From: Nocardioides sp. SLBN-35
Lineage (GTDB): Bacteria > Actinomycetota > Actinomycetes > Propionibacteriales > Nocardioidaceae
DNA: 64,000 nt
NCBI RefSeq assembly: GCF_006715725.1
Contig: NZ_VFNU01000001.1
Span: 2,232,001 to 2,296,000 of the forward strand
Direction: 5' to 3'
Of this stretch, positions 1-7,542 are shown piece by piece. The notes below the pieces were generated by a model, which was given only the letters and a program-made list of their open reading frames with translations, was not told where the DNA came from and did not search any database. Numbering within the stretch: the first letter of the stretch is position 1; each line of letters starts with the position of its first letter. Both the position numbers and the translations under genes were made by a program.

Positions 1-1
1 C

Positions 2-829
2 TCGCTCTCGGCGGCCGCGGCCGAGCTCGGCTACACCCAGTCCGCCATCTCCCGACAGGTCGCCACGCTGGAGCGGGAGGTCGGGGTCGCCCTGCTCGAA
101 CGCCGAGCGCGCGGGGTGGTGCCCACGGCCGCCGGCACCGCCTTCGCCCAGCACGCCCGCGGCGTCCTCGCTGCGGCGGACCGGGCCGTGCACGCGACGA
201 GGGAGGCCGCATCCGGCCGGGGCGTCGTGGCCGTCGGTGCGACCCCGTCGGCCGCCGCCGGGCTGGTGCCGGCCGCGCTGCGCGGGCTCGACGCGGCCTG
301 GACCCTGACCACCGGGCTCACCGCCGAGCTCGAGGACCTCGTCGCCACCGGCGTGCTCGACCTCGCCGTGGTCACCGACGCCCCGCCCGGCCTCGCCGCC
401 GACGCCCGGCTCGTGCGCCAGCGGCTCGGCGAGGACGTGATGCGGGTGGTCGTCGCGGAGGGGCATCCGGCAGCGGCCGGCGCTGCGGGACTCGCGGACT
501 TCGCCGCGGAGGCCTGGGCCGAGGACAACGAGGGCTCCGCCGCGCTGCTGCGCGCCGCCGGCGCGGCCGCCGGGTTCGCGCCGCGGATCGAGCTCGCGGC
601 CGCCGACCTGGCGGGCAAGGTGGCGCTGGTCGCGGCCGGGCACGCGGTCGCACTGGTCCCCGGGCTGCTGGTGCCTGCCCTGCGGCGCGACGTGGTGGCG
701 CTCGCCGTACCGGACGCGCCACGGCGGGCGATCATCGCCACCCTGCCGGCCGGACCGGAGCCTGCGGCGCCCGTGGCGGCGCTGGTCGCCGGGCTCAGCG
801 CTGCGCTCGGAACTCCTTCATCCGCCTGA
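2..829 (+). CDS. LysR-family transcriptional regulator, 5' end cut by the window
   Basis: The reading frame is open from base 2, so the true start lies outside the window; about 275 codons are visible. The first visible residues are the recognition part of a LysR winged helix-turn-helix (SAAAAELGYTQSAISRQVA, then LEREVGVALLERR and a PTAAG turn), which is diagnostic for the family. The rest resembles the periplasmic-binding-protein-like effector domain, but the ligand cannot be told. It converges with the short-chain dehydrogenase and the two coding regions overlap by 35 bp at their 3' ends. LysR genes are usually divergent from their target, so the likely target lies to the left, outside the window. 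Confidence 0.9.
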   Translation, partial: SLSAAAAELGYTQSAISRQVATLEREVGVALLERRARGVVPTAAGTAFAQHARGVLAAADRAVHATREAASGRGVVAVGATPSAAAGLVPAALRGLDAAWTLTTGLTAELEDLVATGVLDLAVVTDAPPGLAADARLVRQRLGEDVMRVVVAEGHPAAAGAAGLADFAAEAWAEDNEGSAALLRAAGAAAGFAPRIELAAADLAGKVALVAAGHAVALVPGLLVPALRRDVVALAVPDAPRRAIIATLPAGPEPAAPVAALVAGLSAALGTPSSA

Positions 830-1649
830 GGTAGCCGCGCAGCCGGACGGCCGGCACCGCGCGCGGCCAGTCGCCGGCGCGGAACCAGGCGTCCGACCCG
901 CCGTCCACGAAGACCACGCTGCCGCACAGGAAGTCCGCGGCGTCGGAGAGCATGAAGACCACCCACGCGGCCAGCTGCCCGGGGTCGCCGAAGCCGCCGA
1001 TCGGGACCGGGAAGGCCTTGATCCGCTTCGCCTCGGCCGGCGTCGCGAGCTGCTGCTCGAGCAGCGGGGTGAGGATCGCGCCGGGCGCGATCGCGTTGAG
1101 CCGGATGCCGGCGCCGGCCCATGCGGGGGTGACCGCCTCGCGGCGCACCCACTGGCTGACGGCGATCTTGCTGGCGCCGTACGCGAAGGTCGGCGCCATC
1201 CGCCCGAACCTGCGCAGCGTGCCGAGCGCCTTCGGCACGTCGCGCGCCAGCAGGGCGCGGACCGCACGGCGCGGAACCATCGGCACGGTCGTCGTGGAGT
1301 TGCTGGAGAAGACGACCACCTTGGCCCGCTCGGCGGCGGCCAGCGCCGGGCGCCAGGCGTCGAGCAGCTCGACGACCCCGAGGTAGTTGACCTCCGCGAT
1401 CAGCCGGGCGCGGTCCCGGCCCGGTGCCGGGCCCAGGCCCGCGGCCAGCACCGCGCCGTCGAGGACGCCGCCGGCTCGCTCGAGGACGGCGGCGGCCGCC
1501 GTACGACGCCCGTCCGCGGTGGCGAGGTCCGCCACGACGTCCCCCTCCCGGAGGTCGACGCCGATGACGGTGTGACCCTCGGCGACGAGCCGGGCGAGGA
1601 CGGCGGCGCCCATGCCGGAGGCCGAGCCGGTGACTGCGTAGGTACCCAC
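795..1649 (-). CDS. Short-chain dehydrogenase/reductase (SDR), steroid/alcohol dehydrogenase-like
   Basis: This is a 284-residue classical SDR. The Rossmann glycine motif TGSASGMG is at residues 7-14, the catalytic serine region FSSNS near 115, and the YGASK catalytic Tyr157/Lys161 pair is intact. An insertion between the serine and tyrosine segments resembles coniferyl-alcohol or 3-alpha-hydroxysteroid dehydrogenase types. The likely activity is NAD(P)-dependent oxidation or reduction of a hydroxyl/keto group; the substrate is unknown. The start is GTG. A -10-like TAGAGT ends 7 nt before it, so the mRNA is probably leaderless, and a KstR-like palindrome overlaps that -10 box. This suggests control by a TetR-type lipid/steroid regulator (inference). 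Confidence 0.9.
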   Translation of the reverse strand: MGTYAVTGSASGMGAAVLARLVAEGHTVIGVDLREGDVVADLATADGRRTAAAAVLERAGGVLDGAVLAAGLGPAPGRDRARLIAEVNYLGVVELLDAWRPALAAAERAKVVVFSSNSTTTVPMVPRRAVRALLARDVPKALGTLRRFGRMAPTFAYGASKIAVSQWVRREAVTPAWAGAGIRLNAIAPGAILTPLLEQQLATPAEAKRIKAFPVPIGGFGDPGQLAAWVVFMLSDAADFLCGSVVFVDGGSDAWFRAGDWPRAVPAVRLRGYLRRMKEFRAQR

Positions 1650-1659
1650 GCCGCAGACT

Positions 1660-1675
1660 CTAGAACAGGTTCTAG
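1660..1675. promoter_or_regulatory. KstR-like palindromic operator upstream of the SDR gene
   Basis: CTAGAACAGGTTCTAG is a perfect 16-bp inverted repeat with a 2-bp centre. Its core TAGAACAGGTTCTA fits the published KstR consensus TNNAACNNGTTNNA. It overlaps the -10-like box of the SDR gene and the stop codon of the upstream HxlR gene. The regulator gene is not in the window, so KstR itself is an inference; another TetR-family protein could use the same shape. A second copy of the pattern lies at 33604-33617. Confidence 0.7.
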
Positions 1676-2370
1676 TTAGTCAGCGCGCGATCCGCCCGTT
1701 CCCGGGTCACCGCGGCCCACGGGCTCCACAGGAACCAGCGCGGCAGCGCCTCGACGAGCCGGGGGAGACCGGCGACCTGGACCCGGCCGGCCTCGACGGC
1801 CTCGCCCCACGAGCAGTAGCCCTGGAAGACGTCGGACAGGGCCGGCGTGGTCGCGGTGACCTCGACGTCGACGGCGAAGCCGGGGTGCTGCAGGCAGACC
1901 GACACCTCGGTGCGCTCCATGACCAGCCAGATGGTCACGGCCTCCGGCGCGGTGTGCCGGAACTCCACGACCGTGCGGCCCGGTGGCAGCCGCTGGAGGT
2001 CGACGCGCCGGTGCATCCACCACATCAGGGTCGTCGGCGCGACGTCGTGGGGGCGCAGCTCCTCGAAGAGCCACTCGATCGCCCAGCGCCCGAGGCTGTC
2101 GATCACCCGCTCGAGGTCGCGCCCGGCCGGTGTCAGGTGGTACTCGCTGCCGCGACCCGTCGGCGCCGGCCAGGTCTCGAGCACCCCGCGGCGCTCGAGG
2201 TGGCGCAGGCGCTGCACGAGCAGCGAGCGCGAGATGCCCGGCAGTGCGCGGGCGATGTCGTTGAAGCGGGTGTTCCCGAGCACCAGCTCGCGGATGATGA
2301 GCGGCGTCCAGCGGTCCGCGACCACCTCGGCGGCCATGGAGACGGGGCAGTAGTTGCCGTAGTCGGGCAT
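1672..2370 (-). CDS. HxlR-family transcriptional regulator
   Basis: This is a 232-residue protein. The N-terminus MPDYGNYCPVSMAAEVVADRW carries the family-typical YGxYCPV segment with its cysteine, followed by the winged helix (RWTPLIIRELVLGNTRFND, ISRSLLVQRLRHLERRGVLE, YHLTPAGRDL). The C-terminal ~110 residues form an extra domain of unknown role, so it is longer than a minimal HxlR protein. The chosen ATG has GGAGG only one base upstream, which is unusually close; an internal Met is at residue 12. It is divergent from the acyl-CoA dehydrogenase gene, with an inverted repeat at 2406-2420 between them, so that gene or itself is the likely target. Confidence 0.87.
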   Translation of the reverse strand: MPDYGNYCPVSMAAEVVADRWTPLIIRELVLGNTRFNDIARALPGISRSLLVQRLRHLERRGVLETWPAPTGRGSEYHLTPAGRDLERVIDSLGRWAIEWLFEELRPHDVAPTTLMWWMHRRVDLQRLPPGRTVVEFRHTAPEAVTIWLVMERTEVSVCLQHPGFAVDVEVTATTPALSDVFQGYCSWGEAVEAGRVQVAGLPRLVEALPRWFLWSPWAAVTRERADRALTN

Positions 2371-2405
2371 CCCTCCATGGTCCTCCCGCGCGACCCGCCG
2401 GGGTA

Positions 2406-2420
2406 GTCCAGAACCTGGAC
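2406..2420. promoter_or_regulatory. Inverted repeat between hxlR-type and acyl-CoA dehydrogenase genes
   Basis: GTCCAG-AAC-CTGGAC is a perfect 6-3-6 inverted repeat in the divergent intergenic region, about 36 bp upstream of the HxlR-type start and 59 bp upstream of the dehydrogenase start. Its place suggests an operator for the HxlR-type protein; there is no direct proof. Confidence 0.45.
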
Positions 2421-2478
2421 CAGCCGGGTCGCATTCATGGACTGGAGGCCCCGCCGGGGCCGGTCCGACATTGGTTGC

Positions 2479-3636
2479 ATGACCAGCACACTCCAGCCGA
2501 CCACCGAGTCCGCCACCCGTCCCACCCCTGCCGAACGGGCCGCCGCGATCGGCCCCCGCATCGCCGCCCACGCCGCCCGCCACGACGCGGAGGCCAGCTT
2601 CGTGTCCGAGGCGTACGACGAGCTGCGGGCCGCGGGCCTGCTGCGCGCGGCCGTCCCCGTCGAGCTCGGTGGCGACGGCGCCACCGTCCGCGAGCTCGTC
2701 GCCCTGCAGCGCGAGCTGGGGCACCACTGCGGGGCGACCGCCCTCGCCAGCGCCATGCACCAGCACGTCGTCGCGTTCACCGCGTGGCGCTACCGCCGCG
2801 GCCTGCCCGGGGCCGAGGCCACCTTGCGCCGGGTCGCCGAGGAGCAGGTCCTCCTCGTCTCGACCGGCGGTGGCGACTACACCCAGCCGCAGGGTGTGGC
2901 GGTCCGGGTGGACGGCGGCTACCGGGTCACCGGCCGCAAGCGCTTCGCCAGCCAGTCCCGCCATGGCACGGTCATTTCGACGATGGCCTGCTACGACGAC
3001 CCCGACCTGGGCCGCCGCGTCCTCAACCTGGCCGTGCCGGTCGCGGCCGAGGGGGTCGCCGTCGCCGACAACTGGGACACGCTGGGGATGCGCGGCACCG
3101 CCAGCAATGACATCGACCTGGTCGACGTCTTCGTCCCCGACGACAAGGTGCTCGCCAACCGCCCGTGGGGCGTGGTCGACCCGCCGCTGCAGGTCATCTC
3201 GAGCATCGCGTTCCCGATCATCTGCGGGGCCTACCTCGGTGTCGCCGAGGCGGCGTACGACGCCGCGGTGGCCGCCGCCGGCCGTCGCTGCGGAGACGTG
3301 GCGATCCAGCGGCAGGTCGGCGTGATGCGCGCGCGGATCCAGGTGGCGGTCTGGGCGCTCGACGGCGCGCTCGCGCTGGTCGGTGACGATCCGACGCCGT
3401 CCCGGGCGAGTGTCCTGGCGGTGATGACCGCCAAGGCGGAGGTCGCCCGGGCCGGCATCGAGGTCTGCGACCTCGCGATGGAGGTCGCCGGCGGGCCGGC
3501 GTACTTCCGCGGCTCGGTGGTCGAGCGGTGCTACCGCGACATCCGGGCCGTGAAGTTCCACCCGTTCACGCCGGAGCAGACCCTCGTGCACCTCGGCGCC
3601 GACGCACTCGGCGAGCCGGTGCCGATCACCGAGTGA
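2479..3636 (+). CDS. Acyl-CoA dehydrogenase family protein
   Basis: This 385-residue flavoprotein has the three-part acyl-CoA dehydrogenase layout: N-terminal helical domain (to ~120), central beta domain with GRKRFASQS and the NWDTLGMRGTASNDIDL segment, and a C-terminal helical domain ending RDIRAVKFHPFTPEQ. The fold is shared by true acyl-CoA dehydrogenases and by flavin-dependent monooxygenases of the DszC/HsaA type, so dehydrogenation of an acyl-CoA is likely but not certain; I see no clear catalytic glutamate. The ATG at 2479 begins a typical N-terminus (MTSTLQPTTES); an in-frame ATG at 2437 would add a poor-quality leader. Its end overlaps the convergent secreted-protein gene by 11 bp. 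Confidence 0.88.
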   Translation: MTSTLQPTTESATRPTPAERAAAIGPRIAAHAARHDAEASFVSEAYDELRAAGLLRAAVPVELGGDGATVRELVALQRELGHHCGATALASAMHQHVVAFTAWRYRRGLPGAEATLRRVAEEQVLLVSTGGGDYTQPQGVAVRVDGGYRVTGRKRFASQSRHGTVISTMACYDDPDLGRRVLNLAVPVAAEGVAVADNWDTLGMRGTASNDIDLVDVFVPDDKVLANRPWGVVDPPLQVISSIAFPIICGAYLGVAEAAYDAAVAAAGRRCGDVAIQRQVGVMRARIQVAVWALDGALALVGDDPTPSRASVLAVMTAKAEVARAGIEVCDLAMEVAGGPAYFRGSVVERCYRDIRAVKFHPFTPEQTLVHLGADALGEPVPITE

Positions 3637-4183
3637 GGCCGAGCACCCCGGCGTCGTACGCCTTGAGCACCGAGGCCTTGTCGTCCGCCGTCAGGTCACC
3701 GTCCGTCACCGCCTCGTCGAGCCGGTCGGAGAGGTCCTGGCGACGCTCGGCCTCGTGCGCGGCACGGACCTCGTCGAGCGCCGCGCTCACCTTCGCCTGG
3801 TCGAGGCCGAGCTCCCCGGCCAGCGCCTTCGCCAGCGCGGCCTCGCGCTCGGCGCGCTCGGCGTCGGTCGGGGGCGTGGGGGACTCTCCCTCGGCGGGCT
3901 CGGCGGCGGCGTCGGGCCTCAGCTGGTCGCGTACGGCGTCGAGGGCGTCGGTCAGGTCGTTCTCGCTCACGCCCAAGGCCTTCGCCAGGGCGGCGGGGTC
4001 GAGGCCGGGGCCAGGGCCGCCGCGACCGCCGGGTCCGCCGGGACCGGGGCGGCCCTGGTCGGCGGTGGCGCTCGGCGTGCTCGTCGTGTCGTCGGCGTTC
4101 GCGGCCAGGGCGGTGGCGCTCGCGCCGCCGGCGACGGCGCCGGCTGCCAGCAGTGCGGCGGCACGCATGCGGTACTTGCTCAT
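3626..4183 (-). CDS. Small secreted alanine-rich protein of unknown function
   Basis: A 185-residue protein with an N-terminal Sec signal peptide (MSKYRMRAAALLAAGAVAGG, then a run ending ALAANA). A glycine/proline-rich linker (GRPGPGGPGGRGGPGPG) follows, then two helical segments with the repeated pattern LAKALGVSENDL / LAKALAGELGLDQAKV. That repeat recurs in unannotated actinobacterial exported proteins; I cannot assign a function. The start is supported by GAGGAG about 7 bases upstream. It converges with the acyl-CoA dehydrogenase gene (11-bp overlap). A 14-bp palindrome lies about 125 bp upstream and could control it. Confidence 0.75.
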   Translation of the reverse strand: MSKYRMRAAALLAAGAVAGGASATALAANADDTTSTPSATADQGRPGPGGPGGRGGPGPGLDPAALAKALGVSENDLTDALDAVRDQLRPDAAAEPAEGESPTPPTDAERAEREAALAKALAGELGLDQAKVSAALDEVRAAHEAERRQDLSDRLDEAVTDGDLTADDKASVLKAYDAGVLGLTR

Positions 4184-4604
4184 CGGTGCTCCTCTCGTCT
4201 CGCCCGCGTCGGTGCGGGCCTGCCTCGACCTTCCGCGGCGAGGCTGGGCCCGGACTGCGGCCGTGCTGGCAGGACGCTGTGAGTGCCGCTAACACGTCAG
4301 TCTTGACTAACGCGTTAGTGGGCTCGCCCTGGTCTGAACCGCACCCCATTCGTTCTGGTCGTCATCCGGCTCGATCGGCGACCAGAACGCATGGGGCGCG
4401 GCGGCCCGCCGCCACGCACGCGGTGATGCCGACCACAGGTGAAACGGTGGTGGGGTACTCTGAGCCCACCACCGGACGCCGTCCTCGCGACGAGAACCGG
4501 TGACGTACGCCGATCGGTGTCCTCCCGCAGCAGCGCGAGCCGCCGGTCGAACCAGCTGATGAACCGGGGTCGCCGTGTGTCGGCGGCCGCTTGGAAGGAA
4601 GCCT
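4184..4604. other. Intergenic region of about 420 bp between divergent genes
   Basis: It holds the ribosome-binding site of the secreted protein gene on the left, a perfect palindrome at 4306-4319 with a degenerate half-copy just before it (GCTAACACGTCAGT near 4288), and a -10-like TACTCT near 4455 reading toward the helicase gene. I see no coding region here with convincing codon structure. Confidence 0.5.
4306..4319. promoter_or_regulatory. 14-bp palindrome, probable repressor site
   Basis: ACTAACGCGTTAGT is perfectly palindromic. It is preceded about 18 bp upstream by a related imperfect site (GCTAACACGTCAGT). Two spaced sites in a divergent promoter region suggest a TetR/MarR-type operator. 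No cognate regulator sits beside it. Confidence 0.4.
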
Positions 4605-6761
4605 GTGGCTCGAGGAGGCCAGCGGGGGGCGACGCAGCAGCGTCGTGGCTCGCAGTCGGCGCGCACGCGTCGCAACGAAGAGGGCATCATCCCGCAGCTC
4701 GCCCGCGCGGTGCGCGAGGTCGAGGCAGCGGTCGCGCGGCGCTCGGCGATGCCGGAGGTGCGCGCGAAGTTCCAGGTCGTGGCGCTGCTGGCGCGCGAGG
4801 AGCGGGCCCGGGTCAAGAACGACACGGAGCTGTCCGACAGCCGCCGCGGCGAGGAGCTCAAGCGGCTCGACGGGATCGCCACGATCCTGGCCCAGACCGC
4901 GGCGCGCGACAGCACGCTGTTCACGCTGCTCGACGAGAACGCCGAGATCTCGGAGTCGGCCAAGGCGATGCGTCGCGAGCTGCTGCGCAAGGCCGGCGTG
5001 GACGAGCCGGAGCCCGAGCCGACGCCGGTCACCGTCGACCCGGAGCTGGCGGCGCTCGCCGAGAAGCGGGTCACTCCGCTGTCGGTGCAGGCCTACCAGC
5101 TCTCGCACCCCTTCCTCGCACCCGACTTCGCGCACGCCCGGGTCAAGGTCCCGCCGCGGCGGCTGGCCGGCTGGGAGCTGCTCGAGCCGCTGTTCCGCTC
5201 CTTCGAGCGGGCCGCGCCGGACGCGCCGGCCTGCATGCCGCTTCCCGACGCCGACCAGCTCACCGCGCTCACCGGCCGGCACGCGCCGGTCGGGCGCGAG
5301 CTGATGGAGCACCAGGCCCAGCTGATCGCCTCGGCCGCCGAGGGCCACCGCACCTACCTGCTCGCCGACGAGCCGGGTCTCGGCAAGACCGCCCAGGCGC
5401 TGCTCGCCGCCGAGGCGGCGGGGGCCTTCCCGCTCCTGGCCGTGGTCCCCAACGTGGTCAAGACCAACTGGGCGCGCGAGGTCGAGATCTGGACGCCCAA
5501 CCGCCGCGCCACCGTGCTCCACGGCGACGGTGACGACGCCGACGGCTTCGCCGACGTGTTCGTCGTCAACTACGAGATCCTCGACCGCCACGTCGGCTGG
5601 CTCGGCACCCACGGGTTCCGCGGCATGATCGTCGACGAGGCGCACTACATCAAGAACAAGACCTCGCAGCGCTCGCAGAACGTGCTCGAGATCGCCTCGC
5701 GGATCCGCTCCCGGATCGCGCGCCCGCTGATGATGGCACTGACCGGCACCCCGCTGATCAACGACATCGAGGACTTCCGCGCGATCTGGCAGTTCCTCGG
5801 CTGGATCGACAACGTCGTGCCGCAGGGCCCCCTGATGGAGGCGCTGGAGGAGACCGGCCTGACCCCGGCCGACCCGGCGTTCTACCCGGCCGCGCGCCGC
5901 GCCGTCATCGAGCAGGGCATCGCCCGGCGCCGCAAGATCGACGTCGCCGCCGACATCCCGGCCCGCCGCGTCGCCGACATCCCGGTCGAGCTCGAGGGCG
6001 AGGCCGGACGCTCCATCCGCAAGGCCGAGCAGGAGCTGGCCCGGCGGATGGTGGAGCGCTACGACGCCGCGATCGCCACCCGCCGTACCGGCGCCGAGGT
6101 CGAGGGGATCGACCACCGCCTGGTCCGCCAGGTCGCCGGCTGGGAGCGTGAGGACAACTCGACCAAGACCGGCGAGAACGTCTTCACGATGATGCGCCGG
6201 ATCGGGCAGGCCAAGGCCGGCCTCGCGGCCGACTACACCGCCCAGCTGGCGCGCAACGTCGGCAAGGTCGTCTTCTTCGCCAAGCACATCGACGTCATGG
6301 ACACCGCCGAGAAGACCTTCGCCGAGCGCGGGATCCGCTACAGCTCGGTGCGCGGCGACCAGTCCTCGACCACGCGGCAGAGGGAGATCGACGCCTTCGT
6401 CAACGACCCGGACGTCCAGGTCGCGGTCTGCTCGCTCACCGCGGCCGGCGTCGGGCTCAACCTGCAGGTCGCCTCCAACCTGGTGCTCGCCGAGCTCTCC
6501 TGGACCGACGCCGAGCAGACCCAGGCCATCGACCGGGTCCACCGGATCGGCCAGGCCGAGCCGGTCACCGCCTGGCGCGTGATCGCCACGCAGACCCTCG
6601 ACACCCGCATCGCCGAGCTGATCGACAAGAAGGCCGGGCTCGCCGCCCGCGCCCTCGACGGTGCCGGCGAGGAGGTCGAGGGCGGTGCCATCGACCTGCA
6701 GACCGAGGCACTGGTCGCGCTGCTCACCGCCGCGCTGGAGGCCCGCGGGGACGCCGCCTGA
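4605..6761 (+). CDS. SNF2-family DNA-dependent ATPase/helicase
   Basis: A 718-residue superfamily-2 ATPase. The N-terminal ~200 residues are charged and helical and match nothing I recognise. Helicase motifs follow: motif I LADEPGLGKTAQ (~254-264), motif II DEAH with HYIKN (~344), motif III LTGTPLIND, and the C-terminal lobe ending in motif VI QAIDRVHRIGQ (~640). SNF2 proteins usually read DEMGLGKT; here the Met is Pro, while the Walker lysine is kept. It probably remodels protein-DNA complexes or helps repair. No SWIM, methyltransferase or nuclease partner is adjacent, so a phage-defence role is not supported. The GTG start is chosen because GGAAGGAAG lies about 5 bases upstream. Confidence 0.9.
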   Translation: MARGGQRGATQQRRGSQSARTRRNEEGIIPQLARAVREVEAAVARRSAMPEVRAKFQVVALLAREERARVKNDTELSDSRRGEELKRLDGIATILAQTAARDSTLFTLLDENAEISESAKAMRRELLRKAGVDEPEPEPTPVTVDPELAALAEKRVTPLSVQAYQLSHPFLAPDFAHARVKVPPRRLAGWELLEPLFRSFERAAPDAPACMPLPDADQLTALTGRHAPVGRELMEHQAQLIASAAEGHRTYLLADEPGLGKTAQALLAAEAAGAFPLLAVVPNVVKTNWAREVEIWTPNRRATVLHGDGDDADGFADVFVVNYEILDRHVGWLGTHGFRGMIVDEAHYIKNKTSQRSQNVLEIASRIRSRIARPLMMALTGTPLINDIEDFRAIWQFLGWIDNVVPQGPLMEALEETGLTPADPAFYPAARRAVIEQGIARRRKIDVAADIPARRVADIPVELEGEAGRSIRKAEQELARRMVERYDAAIATRRTGAEVEGIDHRLVRQVAGWEREDNSTKTGENVFTMMRRIGQAKAGLAADYTAQLARNVGKVVFFAKHIDVMDTAEKTFAERGIRYSSVRGDQSSTTRQREIDAFVNDPDVQVAVCSLTAAGVGLNLQVASNLVLAELSWTDAEQTQAIDRVHRIGQAEPVTAWRVIATQTLDTRIAELIDKKAGLAARALDGAGEEVEGGAIDLQTEALVALLTAALEARGDAA

Positions 6762-6766
6762 CCCGG

Positions 6767-6793
6767 TGTCACACTCCGCCGACCCGTCTCGTC
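6767..6793 (+). promoter_or_regulatory. ECF41-type promoter (TGTCACA-N16-CGTC)
   Basis: TGTCACA at 6767-6773 and CGTC at 6790-6793 are separated by exactly 16 bases, matching the promoter described for ECF41 sigma factors. The ATG of the first gene is at 6802, only 8 bases after CGTC, so the transcript is expected to be leaderless. The second gene of the unit encodes an ECF41-type sigma factor, which implies autoregulation. Confidence 0.85.
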
Positions 6794-6801
6794 CACCTGT
6801 C

Positions 6802-7542
6802 ATGAAGCAGATCGCAGTAGCAGGCGGAACGGGACTGGTCGGCGCGATGGTGGTCGCGGAGGTACGACGCACCGGCGCCACGCCGGTCGTCATCGCTCGC
6901 TCCGCCGGGGTCGACCTGACCACCGGCTCGGGGCTGGCGGAGGCCCTCGACGGCGTGGACGCCGTCATCGACGCGAGCAACGTCGACACCCTCAGCGCGA
7001 AGCGCTCGGTCGCCTTCTTCGAGGCGGCGACCGGTCGCCTGCTCGCCGCGGGGGCGGAGGCGGGAGTGCGCCACCACGTGGCCCTCTCCATCGTCGGGTG
7101 CGACCGGGTCGACCTGCCCTACTACCTCGGCAAGCGCCGTCAGGAGGCGCTGGTCGCGGCCGGGCCGGTGCCCTGGTCGGTGCTGCGTGCCACCCAGTTC
7201 CACGAGTTCGCCGGCCAGATGATCGAGCGCAGCCCGCGGCCGTTCGCGATGGCATTGCGGATGCGCACCCAGCCGGTCGCGGCCGGCGAGGTCGCCGCCG
7301 CGCTGGTGGCCGCCGCCCTCGGCGAGCCCGCCGGGCTGCTGCCCGACCTGGGCGGACCGCGGCCCGAGGACCTGGGCCGGATGGTGCGCGCCGTCGTCCG
7401 GGCGCGGGGGTCGCGCCGGATCGTCGTACCCGTGCCGATGGCGGGCCGCACCGGCCGCCAGGTCGAGCAGGGTGGCCTGCTGCCCGGCCCCGGTGCCACG
7501 CTGGGCACCATGACGTTCGACGAGTGGCTCGCGCGTGTGTGA
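6802..7542 (+). CDS. NAD(P)-binding NmrA/epimerase-like oxidoreductase, ECF41 partner
   Basis: A 246-residue atypical SDR. The nucleotide-binding loop GGTGLVG is at residues 8-14 (IAVAGGTGLVGAMVV). The classical catalytic YxxxK is not in the usual form; YYLGKRR near residue 110 is the closest match. ECF41 sigma genes are typically linked to a carboxymuconolactone decarboxylase, an oxidoreductase or an epimerase-like protein; this gene takes that place. The ATG follows the ECF41 promoter by 8 bases. Its stop overlaps the sigma-factor start by 8 bp, so the two are translationally coupled. The substrate is unknown; the family also includes redox-sensing, non-catalytic members. Confidence 0.85.
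   Translation: MKQIAVAGGTGLVGAMVVAEVRRTGATPVVIARSAGVDLTTGSGLAEALDGVDAVIDASNVDTLSAKRSVAFFEAATGRLLAAGAEAGVRHHVALSIVGCDRVDLPYYLGKRRQEALVAAGPVPWSVLRATQFHEFAGQMIERSPRPFAMALRMRTQPVAAGEVAAALVAAALGEPAGLLPDLGGPRPEDLGRMVRAVVRARGSRRIVVPVPMAGRTGRQVEQGGLLPGPGATLGTMTFDEWLARV

Noticed and set aside
4362..7091. A 909-codon minus-strand frame opposite the SNF2 helicase.
   Set aside because: It lacks any recognisable domain, while the plus strand has all helicase motifs in order.
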